DNA of 64,000 nt, from the NCBI GenBank assembly GCA_003342895.1, contig PTFA01000029.1, positions 124,001 to 188,000 on the forward strand, written 5' to 3'. The position numbers and the translations under genes were made by a program. This document shows, piece by piece, positions 33,830 to 45,660 of this stretch (position 1 is the first letter of the stretch; every line of letters begins with the position of its first letter). The notes beneath the pieces were generated by a model, which saw only the letters and a list, made by a program, of their open reading frames with translations, was not told the DNA's origin and did not search any database. This stretch comes from Casuarius casuarius. Lineage: Eukaryota; Chordata; Aves; Casuariiformes; Casuariidae.

Positions 33830-36414
33830 AGGTAAGAGGCAGCATCGTTCCAAAGCAACTTGCATTTTGTGAGTGAACTGTCATGTTTAACAGGCAAATG
33901 ATAGTTTCCGGTTGGTCATGTGGAGACTTGAAAAGAGGCTAGTGTCAAAGGGTTCAGATACTCCTCGAGTGGTATTCAGATGCCTAGAGATATAGGGATG
34001 GGTGCAGCCTTGGCAAGATTTTAAAAGCAAGATAAGGAGAAAGGCATAATTAGGCATCTGACTCGAGCTGAAAATTCACATCTCTCCTCAGGATTGGTGA
34101 ACTGCGTTGGCTAAAACAAGATGCAATTTGAATCTTTGCCAATTGCCTGTATTAAACTGAGCCCTTTTTTTTCCCTTAAGATCAGAGATTGCTTTGTTCA
34201 ATGTTGGAGCACGTCAGAAATTCTTCTGTGATCCTTGGAAGTGTAAGTGTGGGGGGGCAGAGAAGAAGAAGTTGCCATATTGCTGTATTTGGCACCGGGT
34301 GCAACTGAAGGAATGCTGCCTCCAGCTCTGGGTCTGCGATTCTGCATGGATTTTTGATAAATTAAAGGGGCTGCGAGTATGCAGGTACAACCTAGGTACC
34401 CATCTATGACTGTTTTAAGGCAATTGGCCTGAATAAGTAAAAACCCCAAAGAGGGGGCCCCTCTGCTTACCCAGGGGCTGGCTCTTCCCAGAGAAGTTTG
34501 CCCTTGGGACTACAGGACCTTTCATAGAGACCAGCTTTCTTCCTTAACCACTTGCTGGCAGATGAGTCCGATAATACCACAGAGCCGGCTGGCCCCGGGC
34601 CCTCAGGTTTTAAAAGGGCAGGCCACGCTATTACAGCACAGAGGAGAACCAGGAGAAGGGTTAAAAGAAAGACTCCTTTTAACTTTAGCAGAGAGCTTAT
34701 TTGGGCAATAAACTGAATGCAGCAAGTATATGCTATACTGGCCAAATCTAAAATGAAAATAGAGGCAATTTTAGCATTCCTTTACTTTACAATGCCTGAT
34801 TGAAGAATTTGGTCACATGTCAGGAAAGAAGGTCATTTAAGAGAGCTGTTTCAACAGCAGCTCATTCGTATTTTAAACTGGCCACAAGCCTTTTCGTTTG
34901 TGTCTGCTCTGACGTGAATCTCTTCTTCCTTCATCTTTATTTACATTGATCTATTTTCATATTTTGCTTTGAATTGTAACCAGACTTTTATCTAACAGCC
35001 AGTTTGAAAGGGTGGCTGGGGCATCCCCAGGCAACTACTGTTTGCACTGTGTGTGAGAGGAATCGTTTTTCCTAATGAGGGAGCATTATGGCAATTGCAT
35101 TAGCATGGTGCATTTTATGCTGACCGGTCAAGATCAATTTTATAAACAAACTGTAGCATGCAAGTGTTTCTACATTTTGATTTCTCTCTGCAGTCAGGCA
35201 CACATTAAATACATCCCATGTCATGTTTCAGACCAGAACAAAGGGTTATATCTAAAACAGTAGGACTCATTAGATAACATTAGCAGAAGTACTGCATAGT
35301 GATGCAACTGTACAGAAATACACATTTCAGTCAGATGCTGAGAAACATATATCATGCTCATAAAAATAGCAGTGTTTGTAAAAACATGCAGTATATAACA
35401 AGGAGAATTTCATCATGCACAGCAGGGAGATGTGTTGGCTGCTTCAAAGAAATAGATTTAATTCATACCTGGAAATAATTTGATCTTCAGTTTTCCTCCA
35501 CACTACTTACTATGTCCAAACAGCGCATATGAGCTATTGGCAGGCAGAAATTGCCAGGGAGTTATGGCTTTTTAAGATCTGACTTTCTCAGCAGTTGCAA
35601 ACACAAGACCGGAATGCTGATTAGCTCTAAGATGACATGAGAATGAAAAAAAGGACCCCAAGAATATACTAATTCAGGGCTACTTAAAATGAAATGTGTT
35701 TTTGTAAACATTAGACAAACAGTGATTTAGAGAATCTGAGTCCCAAGCAGAAAACCAGGCTGAACACGTTTCCGGAGAATGTGCCGTTACTATCTCCAGG
35801 GTGGTAAGATTACAACGAGCATTTTTGACTATTGCTAACTCTCGACAGAAATTTGAGCTGTGTGGGTCAACGTGGTGACTCAGCAACCAAAGTTACTGAG
35901 TCTTCCTGCAGGCAGAGGACTGCAGCTCCGTTTCCAGCCCCGCGTTTGTGATTTCCAGGGGGAGCAGGAGATGAGTCAGGGAATCGGAACAACCTTGCGT
36001 TGCTGAACCAGTGCTTGTGGCTTGATCGATGGCACTGGGAGGGCTCTGCCGTAGGGAGCCCCTGCAACAGTGTCGCAGTGTGCTCATGGGTACGGCGCGC
36101 TGTGGAGCCTGCTGGCGCTGCCGAACGTGTTGGGAGGGGGGGAAAGGGAGGAGGGAGAAGAAAAAAAATGTGGGAGAGAAATAGCATGAGAATTCACTGT
36201 GGCATCACATGGCAGATAATATTTATCCTATTGTGCATGAACCAGTGCATACTGTCTCCCAGCTGAGATGCAGGTAGACACAAAACTTGATATCCCGTAG
36301 CTCAGAAATAGTGTTATTTTCAAGGTGCAGCCAATCGGTGGCAAACTGGAACGCACACGAAAAGCACTACGTTCCTAGGGCAGGAGCGTGTCCTCGCCAG
36401 TCAGCTGCGGCATC

Positions 36415-36545
36415 AGGCAGGTAATTAATGAGCGCCTGGATAAGATGAGTAAGGTCTTGTTTATCAATCAACATAGTATTAATTATCTCGTGTGTCAATT
36501 TTAATTGAAGCGATTTGTATTAATAAGGGTGGTTTGTGCAAGTTG
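36415..36545. promoter_or_regulatory. Candidate conserved enhancer rich in homeobox-type sites
   Basis: Within 130 bases there is a dense series of TAAT-containing sites: GTAATTAATGAG, GTTTATCAATCAAC (forkhead-like and PBX/HOX-like), AGTATTAATTATC, TTTTAATTGAAG and GTATTAATAAGG. The block stands out from its surroundings as motif-dense and free of repeats. Long noncoding intervals beside developmental regulators often hold such elements. No conservation data are available here, so this is inference from motif density only. Confidence 0.35.
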
Positions 36546-37109
36546 TATGGTGTACCTGCAGGGATATGGGTTTGCTCCTATGCATAGCTTTTGGCAAATA
36601 CACTAACCTAGGAAATAGCTAGCTATGTAATAGGTGGCTATTTATTAACAGAACCTATACTTGGAAACCCCCCACCTAACAACACCTATGTCTGAAATAA
36701 AAAAAGAATAACATTGTTATGTAAGAAGCTGTCTAGCTGAAGATGTGTCATAAAAAAGCTCCAACGGCACACATAAAGAGGGTAACATTATTTGCAAATT
36801 ATAATAATAGCTTTCCACATGTGTTCTCGTAAAGAGGGAAAGCTGTGTGGCTGATGGCATTTTACTCCAGGTTTGAATCCATCCATATTGCATTGCATTT
36901 TTAAAAAAATTGTATAGCTCTTTTTATTTAACTTTTTCTTACTTCATTAGAGGAACTGTTGCAGTTCAGGTTACTCTGTGGCTGTCATACTCCTAGCATC
37001 TCTTTGAGCCTACTCTGGGACTGAATTATCCCAGGTGTGCTTTCAATCTAAAAGTGACTCTACGAGGACAAATATTAGTGTAATCACAGCTGTTTCTGTG
37101 CTACTGAAC

Positions 37110-37395
37110 ATTATTGTTATTTTAGCATTTGTAGTGTTGCCAGAGCTCCCTTGTGCTAGGTGGCGTCCAGACACCTCACATGAGATGATGTCTGCCCCAA
37201 AGATCCTATAATCTAGAAACACAAGACCGAGAAGGGGCTGGGAGAAGGGCATTAATCAATTACTGACTTTCCCTGTGTTTAATACAGGGGTGTCTGAGAT
37301 ATGGAGATTAAATGACTTGGCTCCATTATGCAGAGGGTCTATAAAAGAATTGGGAATTGAAAGCCACCGTCTTCCATCTAAATTCAGACATGTTG
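37110..37395 (+). mobile_element. MIR-like ancient amniote SINE, well-preserved copy
   Basis: Ordered blocks are TTATTGTTATTTTAGCATTT, TTGTGCTAGGTGGCGTCCAG, TGTCTGCCCCAAAGATCC, TATAATCTAGAAACACAAGA, then a 'gattaaatgacttggct' and 'gggaattgaaagcc' tail. This matches the recurrent tRNA-derived CORE-SINE pattern ('ttgtgctaggtgctgtacag...tgccccaaagagcttacaatct...aagtgacttgccca...gggaatagaaccca'). The element is in sense orientation and noncoding. Confidence 0.6.
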
Positions 37396-37527
37396 AGTCA
37401 TCAGTCAATAACAAGACTGATTTCCATGGCAGTAGCGACTGGAGGCTTTAATCAGGTTTTATGTTCTATTATGCTGGGAACTGTGTAAACACAGAATAAC
37501 AAATGCTCTCTGCAGGCATGTCCTTAA

Positions 37528-37556
37528 ACAGATCCCCACTGACTTCAGTGGACCTC
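37528..37556 (+). repeat. Short ancient repeat remnant
   Basis: The text AACAGATCCCCACTGACTTC followed by AGTGGACCT carries the CCCA-TGACTTCA-TGG core of the amniote repeat group also seen at 13030 and 20163. It is short, so confidence is low. Confidence 0.3.
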
Positions 37557-39043
37557 TATACATTCAGAAGGGTACCCTGGAGTAGGTCTGATTTCCTTAA
37601 GATGGACAAGATGCAGAAGGTGGTGCAGGATTTATGGGGCACAGATTAGAGGTAATAGGATCTCAGGAATGCCTGCATAAAGTATGAAGTGTGGAGACTT
37701 TGTTGATTAGTTGTTTTATTTTGAAAGAGGGTAAATGAACCAGGGAAAATCATAAACTTTTTCAATGGGAGTCTCGTACCTGTGTGCTTTGAAGTATCTG
37801 GGTCCTAGTGTTCTACTGCACTGAACTGTTTTCCTGCTCAAGAATAACTCAAAAATGTTTAAAACAACTGCAACAAAGCTCTTTCCTGTTTTTTCACATG
37901 AACAGTCTTTACCAAAGAGTAACCTCTTTGCTAACTTGAAAGCTGGAAGGCTGAAAGGAAAAGGGAAAACAAAGATGCTATGAGGGGAAGAACCATGAGC
38001 ACATTCAGAGGACATCAGCTAAGATGTTATAGGTGGTGAAGAAGCCCTGCCCAGCTGGCGACATAATTGTCTACAACTTCCAGCTTGCCCTGGCAGGCTC
38101 AGGGGCTGCAGCGGGAACGCCGCACAAAAGCCAGGCTGGATGCAGCAGGAAAATACAGGGGGCCTAATTGCCCACAGCCTGGCAATGAGCATTGGCTGAA
38201 GAGCTTCAATGCAGTACTCCATCCAAATGCAGATGACAAGCCTGAGGGCAGGAAATATGGCAAGGCGGGTCAAGGGTTGCTTTCTTTTGCAGGTGCATTT
38301 GTTGTTTTAATATTCAGCATGCATGTCACAAGAGCACTCCGAAGCTCCTTCCGAGCCTGTGCTAGCCACTGTACCTAAGTGTATTAGAGGCAGTCCCTGT
38401 CCTACACAGTCCTGTGTTGCACAGGCTCTTGGTGCACCCAGCTTTACTCCATCCAGGGCCTGAATAGGAAATTAAGCAGACAGAGAATATTTGCAGACTC
38501 AGGGTCCAAGACAACTGGCGTTATGCACTGACTATGGCGGGGGCCAGGAAACATCCAAATAGATACTTTCTTTATAAGCACACATGCAGGGTTTTTTTAG
38601 CCTGAATTTTGCTGTTTGCGCATGTGCCTGTTTCTCATTCTTAATATTTTTTTAAACTTCTGGACACTTTCAATTCATTTGGCAGCAGGGTTTTCAATGG
38701 CTGTGTCTACATAGCATTTTAGGCTGGATCAGGAATGTGTTTTTGAAGCTAATCTCCTGATCGTGCCAACTCCCTGTGCTTTGGTTCATATCACGGACCA
38801 GTCTTGAAGTCCATGAACTGGATTCCTTTCCAGTGAATCTAAGCCAGAAGGTGCCCTCCAGAATAGTTCATGTGGACTCCAGCCACTGCTGCATTCAGCC
38901 CATGGGACACAACTACAGCTCAGCTGAAGCTCCCCCACTTCGCTGGAACAAAGATGGGGTCCTCAGCACCATCTGAAACGCTCAGGAAATCCACTCCTCT
39001 TGGGCAACCACTTGACAATGCAGACAGAGCACATCTCTGTCTG

Positions 39044-39073
39044 CTTGTTACCCACAGGCTTGTTACCCACAGG
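39044..39073 (+). repeat. Two-copy 15-base tandem repeat
   Basis: CTTGTTACCCACAGG occurs at 39044-39058 and exactly again at 39059-39073. Each copy ends CCCACAGG, which resembles a splice acceptor, but no exon is supported. Confidence 0.85.
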
Positions 39074-42000
39074 AAACTTCAGGTGAGGAGCGGGGAGGAA
39101 CACAGCTTGCACTTGGAGTGGAGCCCTGCCCCTAAAAGCAGTATAGACTTAAATGGCTCTGGCCACAGGGCAGAATGGCCACAAACCCACACACAGTCAC
39201 GGATCACAGAAACAGCATAGATGTGACCAAAGACTAGTAAAAGCACTCAAAAAAGTTTTGTGACAACAGCAAGTCAGGCTGAAGAGGAGACATTGATGAT
39301 TCCACTGAAGGCAAGTGGTAGCATGAGCTCAAACCCAGTTAGACACCAAAGCAGCACATGAGATGCCCAAACTGCAGAGAAAGCTCTGAACAGCATTTGC
39401 ACTCATTAGACACCCACAAGTGCAACCAACGCAACAACATTGCATAGGCAATCGTGTTACCAGGGTTCTTTCACAGTACAACTGGTATTATAAATAAAGC
39501 AGAAACTCTACTCTGCCGTTGCTCTGCAAGCTGTTGGTTTTTGGCGGGTTTCTGACTAGCATGACTGCAGAACGGAGGCTGCACCAGGACGCTGAAGTAA
39601 AGAGAACACCAAAGACATGAGTTTGTTTTTCCTCTCCCTTCCTCTTTGCCTACTTTTATTCGGTTCATGGTAGCGTCATCTCTTTCACCTACGAGGTGTG
39701 AATACAGATGATGACATGACTAAATGCAATTTTATGGCTCTAGTATCCAGGGGTTCAGACCAGAATGATATTGGAATGGTCACTTCTGGCTTTAAAAGTT
39801 TCCAAACTATAAAATTTTGATGAGGTGATTCAAATGCTAGCGGATTTTTGTGTGCATGCAAATGCCATTAAAAATGCACTGAAGAAATTAAAACCAATCC
39901 CTTCTCTTCTAGCATTTATGTACAAATAATAAAATAATCTGTCAGTGCAGTGGTTAAATGTCATGTGTAAATACATTTTAAAGGATCTAGGAAGCCTCTG
40001 TCACCATAATGCCAAAAACCTTAACAGCTAGTTTAAAGCTCTTAATCTCAAGGAAATTGTAAAGATGATGAGAAAGACTGAGTTTTTCTTTGTTGGCTTC
40101 CACCTGGAGCTCAGTACATCTAGATCGCAGTGCTCCAGCAGATCTACTGCTGTGCCCATGCCTGGCAGCAGGGCTGCTGCTCCTTCCACATTTCCCTGGG
40201 GATATTTGCAAGGGCAATTGCTAATACTGCACTCAAGTTCATTTGCCCACATTGTTCTTAACTGTATAATTTTAGATCAACAGCATAACCAGCATTGGGT
40301 GTGTGCGTTGAGAATGCAGCAGAGGCCTTCATTTTTCTACTTTTTTAAAATGTGTATATAATATGTGTATACAAGTTCAGTATTTTAGTGTCAGAGGATT
40401 TTCATTTTTGAATATAGTTAAGATTGTGATTTTTTTTGAACAGGTTATTGGAGTTTCAGCATTCTCGGGCATCTTCCCAAAACTAAGAACTCAAGAAATG
40501 TTTTACAAACAAGGAGGGCAAAAATCAGCAATTTGGAGTAGACTTCACTTCCTTAAGATCAAAGACTCTTTCTTCTGATGTGTCTGTACCGTGCCTAACA
40601 TTTCCTGGTCCAAAACGGGACTTGTGGTTACTACTGCAACAACAAAAATGACTGCGGTTGCTGCATGGGACAGAACTGATATATTTGCTATTTTTGTACG
40701 TTCTATATCTAACTAGTGCATTTTCTATGCAAACCAATTCAGTTCCTGTTTATTTACTGAATTGCCCCTAGCGTGTTTGCTGCCCTGTGGCACAATGCTC
40801 ATTATTCCAGAGGAAGAGGACTGCATGGTTCTCACTTTGGAGTTCGTCAGCACCATTCATTACTCAGCCAGAAAAGCTCTTGGAAGGATCGTGAAGTATG
40901 ACTTCTTCCTCCTTTTCCAGCTGGAGAAGGCATCCTCCAACCCCAGCGCTGCCCAGCCTGAGCATGCTGGTGGCCGGGAAACAGAAGCTAGAAACCAAAC
41001 ATAGGTCTGCTGTCTGACCTCTCGGAGAGAGCTCCCAAAAAACGTTTAAGCAAAGAGGGAAAACTCAGATCTCTGGTCTTCCAGTTATCAGTTTAGCTAA
41101 CACTTAGATAGTCTTTCATTGAATTTGCCACAGAATTACAACCTAAATCATACACATATTTATTCACAGTATGAATTTCTAAAAAGCAAAATTACAATGT
41201 TTCAGTATGATTACATTTATTCTTTTTTCTCCAGATAGCCTACTATTGTTTTGCTCTTGAGAAATATCTTCAAACATCGGATTTTTTCAATTTTAGAAGC
41301 ACAGCTATGTTTATTATATTTGGCAGCATGAAATGCACTTTTAATTTGTATTTTTATTAAACTAGGCTTCCATCTTAGACCAAACATGAGCTGGTTCTTT
41401 AAGTTACAAATGCCTAGACTGAGATACTAGTGCCATAACTCTAATAGGATTTCACATAGCCTTTTCTTTTTGAGCCCTGTTCGAGCAGAGCCCACCTTTC
41501 AAAAAGGGAGGAATAAATTCCCAGTTAGCACATAAAAGCACTGTCAGTACTTGCAGTCATGGAACAGAACTTGTTCTAGTGGGGTTAATTCAATAATTAC
41601 ACTCCATCTTACCATACTAGTCTTTCTTTTTATGCCTGACTGGATAAAAATATTTTTTATCCAAAGCTGCATAATTTCCGTGTTTTAAAATAAGTTTTAA
41701 AAGTTAGATCAAATTATGTGCTACTTGTTTATTTGTTAAAAATGGGTGAGAACATGAGTGTTCTTCTGGTACGGGATTGATATATTGTCTGACAATCAAC
41801 CATTCTTTGCCACTAACCCCTATGTTTAGTATTTTATGGTAATATAATACCAAGGAACAGTCGATGCACCTTATCCAGTACCAGTTACTAAATTAGAGTA
41901 AACAGATACGAAATTTGAGGAAGCGCTCAGGGAAATCTAGGGACTTCCCTGAAAATTAGAGTTTATAGACTATAATCCCATTGATGATAACTGAATGATA

Positions 42001-44169
42001 AAACCCACATTGTTTGCATTTATAACAATTCTTGAGTGATTTCATTGTTCTCAGAGGAAAAAAAGCCTTCTTTTGTTCATTGTTGCTACAAAGTCACCCT
42101 TGTTGTTGCAGACCAGGCACTTCCTACTTTACCTGGGTATTTTTATCCACAGTACTTTTCTGTGTTTCAGAGATAAACCTTACACCAAACCACAAATCTA
42201 AGTGTGCCCCCCCCACCCCATTTTGGGGAATGTCAGATCAAGATCTGGATCCAAACTTTCTAGTTTGGGACTGTCGTTCATCGTTGTAAATCAACAGGTC
42301 GCAATTCTAAACAATCTGCTCATGTTGCTTTTTTTTTTTAAATTGTACTTCCTTTTTAGCAAACAACAGAGGTTTATTTTCTTCTCTTTGGGACTGAAAA
42401 CTATGCTTGCTGTATGACCTTATTTTTTTAAACTGCTGCTTCGTTTGCAGGGGAAGTCCTAATGACCTTGCTCACGACAACAGTCCGGGAGCTTATCAAT
42501 CAGAACAAGGTTTGGCAGAGAGGCAAGAAAGCTCTCCTGCAATCAGATCTATTACCAGAGGTCCCTCTGCCTATACAAAAGTTTCCTACAGCCAGTGAAG
42601 TCCTCTATTTAGACGCACTCTTTATTGCTAGGCATAATCGCAGGCTCAAGACTCAAAATTAATTCATGAATGAATTTTATTTTTCGTTCATTTCTATACA
42701 TGTCCCCTTAATATGCTGCAAGCCTCTCACACTGATGATTAAGTTCCTTTGAAAGATATCTTTCGTACCTAAATACGTTTTAATGTACACTCAATATTCT
42801 GAACTTAACGAACAGTATGCAGAAATGTAGTCACAATCCCGGCGAGTCCATTGCAGAGTTTTCTTTGCCAGTGCCTTTGCACATTGGTGTGGGAACAGTT
42901 CCCATGGCCATTTCACTCTCCCCTGATATCAACAGAAATTTTTCCACTCTTTCAGTAGAGGATCTGACCCTGACCTCAGTACCCTGTAACACGGGGTATG
43001 CTTCTTCGCCTAACTTGGCTGAACGGCACATTTTTAAATGCATTTAAAGGCCCTAATCCACCCAAAAGAAAGCCATACAAATATAATAGTGGCTTAGCCA
43101 TTCTGCGGGGAGGAACTGGCCTGTCCACTGATGGAAAAGGAGGTCTTGCTCTCCCTCCCTCCATCCTGAGCGAGTGTGAACCCTTTCCTCCCCTTTCTCA
43201 TTCCTTGCTCCTCCAGAGCACTGACATACGCAAAATCCAATGATTCATTTGACGCTTGGACACCCATGAGATAGATAGACAGAATTATTTAGACAGACCT
43301 CAGTGCTCAAAATGGAAGAAGAAAGTACATAAGCTGTAAATTTCAGTAAACATGTAAAATCATTCAAATACCACGGTAGAAATGCCTCTTATTACACCAA
43401 ACAGATTTGTTACCAGTGTGAATGCAAGGTCGCATTCCTGAGCTTTGCTCCTGTAAACGCATTTTATGCACCTTTATTCTGTCAACGCTGCAAAGCTGTG
43501 GGAAGATGAACCACTTTGCAACTTCTAACCAGCTTCCAATTACCGAGATGCGATCATCAGCAGTTGTAGGCCTCCGAACACATCAAGTCAATTCTCACAG
43601 CCCAGTTAGAGTTTACGGCACCGTCAATTAGAAAATAAATAAAATCCTTTAATTAGCAAATGAGGCAAACTTGATACTGGAAGTACTGAGAAATAACAAA
43701 TCCATCAAAGGCATTTCAGCAACATCATTTTCCCGAGCGCAGCGGCCCTTAAGCCCTGACGAAGCGCTGTGGTGCCGGGCATGATGCCGCATGACCCTGC
43801 GGTGTGAATCTGTGGTGCTTTGGCTGCGGCTGCTGCATGTGGTGGGGCCTAGCGTGGTGGCAAGGTGCTGAGTGTCCGTCCATGGCCCTGGCCATGCCAT
43901 CCCTAGGGTCCCCCCGGGAAATCACTTTGCTGCTCCTCCTGGGGACGCTAAAATATTCTCAGAGGTGCCCTGATGCCTAATTATTTAATGAGCTGGTGTT
44001 GATGAGGCATGAGGGAAGCTTGTGAAGGTGGGGCTTTCTTTGGGTGTGTGGGTTGGTGGCTGTGTCAGGGTGGCTTTAGGTGCTCTAGGGTGAAGGAGTT
44101 GCTGGTTCCAGCTGGAGAGTTTTAAGGGAGGTGAAAATTTCCCTAGATACTTCATAGAGGTGAAAACAC

Positions 44170-45660
44170 GCTGAAGTGGTGGCCTGGGCCTGTCCCCTGC
44201 TGTGGGCACTTTGGGGTGAAGTCGGTCGTTTTGGGGGAGCCCAGAGCCCCAGCGCCGCTAAGGCTGGTGCCCCCCCACCACGGCGTCACCGAGGGGGGCC
44301 GCAACGACGCCGGGGGAGGCGACGGCCGCCGACGGCCGCCGCCAACAGCCCCCGCGCGGCGCGGGCGCGGCCTCCCCTCCCCTCCCCGCTGCGCGGGGGG
44401 CGGCGGGAAGCGGCGGNNNNNNNNNNNNNNNNNNNNNNNNNNNNNNNNNNNNNNNNNNNNNNNNNNNNNNNNNNNNNNNNNNNNNNNNNNNNNNNNNNNN
44501 NNNNNNNNNNNNNNNNNNNNNNNNNNNNNNNNNNNNNNNNNNNNNNNNNNNNNNNNNNNNNNNNNNNNNNNNNNNNNNNNNNNNNNNNNNNNNNNNNNNN
44601 NNNNNNNNNNNNNNNNNNNNNNNNNNNNNNNNNNNNNNNNNNNNNNNNNNNNNNNNNNNNNNNNNNNNNNNNNNNNNNNNNNNNNNNNNNNNNNNNNNNN
44701 NNNNNNNNNNNNNNNNNNNNNNNNNNNNNNNNNNNNNNNNNNNNNNNNNNNNNNNNNNNNNNNNNNNNNNNNNNNNNNNNNNNNNNNNNNNNNNNNNNNN
44801 NNNNNNNNNNNNNNNNNNNNNNNNNNNNNNNNNNNNNNNNNNNNNNNNNNNNNNNNNNNNNNNNNNNNNNNNNNNNNNNNNNNNNNNNNNNNNNNNNNNN
44901 NNNNNNNNNNNNNNNNNNNNNNNNNNNNNNNNNNNNNNNNNNNNNNNNNNNNNNNNNNNNNNNNNNNNNNNNNNNNNNNNNNNNNNNNNNNNNNNNNNNN
45001 NNNNNNNNNNNNNNNNNNNNNNNNNNNNNNNNNNNNNNNNNNNNNNNNNNNNNNNNNNNNNNNNNNNNNNNNNNNNNNNNNNNNNNNNNNNNNNNNNNNN
45101 NNNNNNNNNNNNNNNNNNNNNNNNNNNNNNNNNNNNNNNNNNNNNNNNNNNNNNNNNNNNNNNNGGGGGAGGAGGAGAAGGGGGGGGGCAGGCTGCGGCC
45201 GGCCCCCGGCGGGCGTCCTGCCGGCGGAGCCGGGCGAGCGGGCTCCGGGCGAACAGGAAGCTGTTGGCTTCCCCGGGATGCGGTAAATGAAAGTGCTGCG
45301 GGGCGGGGGTGGCCGTCGGGCCGGCCGTGCCCTTCCTCCCCGGCCGCGCCGCCGCTCGGCGCCCCCGGCCCGGGCCCCTGCGGAGCCGCTGCGGGGCGAG
45401 CCGCGGCCCCCGGCGGGCTGGGGGTGAAGCGGAGGAGCCGCGGCAGCTCCCACCCCACACCGGGTTTCCCCCCTTATCCTTCGTAGCCGCGTCGTGGAGC
45501 CCGTCCGGGCTTGCGGCCCCCGGTGTTTGCTGGCGGGGGTGCGATCCCCCCCGGGGGCGCCCGGCGTGTGCAGGCTGGTGTGCAGCGCTGGTGGGCTTGG
45601 TTTCTGCGGCCGTGTTTCGCAGACCTCTGGGTTAGCTGTCTGCAGATGCCCCCTTCCTCC
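44170..45660 (+). promoter_or_regulatory. AKT1: CpG island, probable AKT1 promoter and first noncoding exon
   Basis: Very high GC with abundant CG dinucleotides surrounds a gap. It is the nearest CpG island upstream of the first AKT1 coding exon on the plus strand. Mammalian AKT1 starts from CpG-rich promoters with noncoding first exons, so this is the expected site. Possible donors on the plus strand right of the gap are GCG|GTAAAT at 45283 and GGG|GTGAAG at 45424. Neither is compelling, and the true donor may be in the gap. Confidence 0.65.
44417..45164. other. Assembly gap, 748 N
   Basis: The run of N lies inside the AKT1-proximal CpG island, flanked by G- and C-rich low-complexity sequence. 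It may hold the AKT1 transcription start. Frames that run through it are artefacts. Confidence 0.99.

Larger units (their letters stand above)
29587..44169. other. Noncoding interval between ZBTB42 and AKT1, right part
   Basis: Apart from the SINEs, tandem repeats and candidate enhancer listed separately, no gene is recognised. Several short frames (for example about 30.6-31.1 kb and 42.4-42.7 kb) have no family resemblance. The interval is much longer than the few kilobases I recall separating AKT1 and ZBTB42 in human. Confidence 0.5.

Noticed and set aside
33760..39073. Short tandem repeats considered as a CRISPR array
   Set aside because: Only two copies each, no regular spacers, and the window is vertebrate nuclear DNA.
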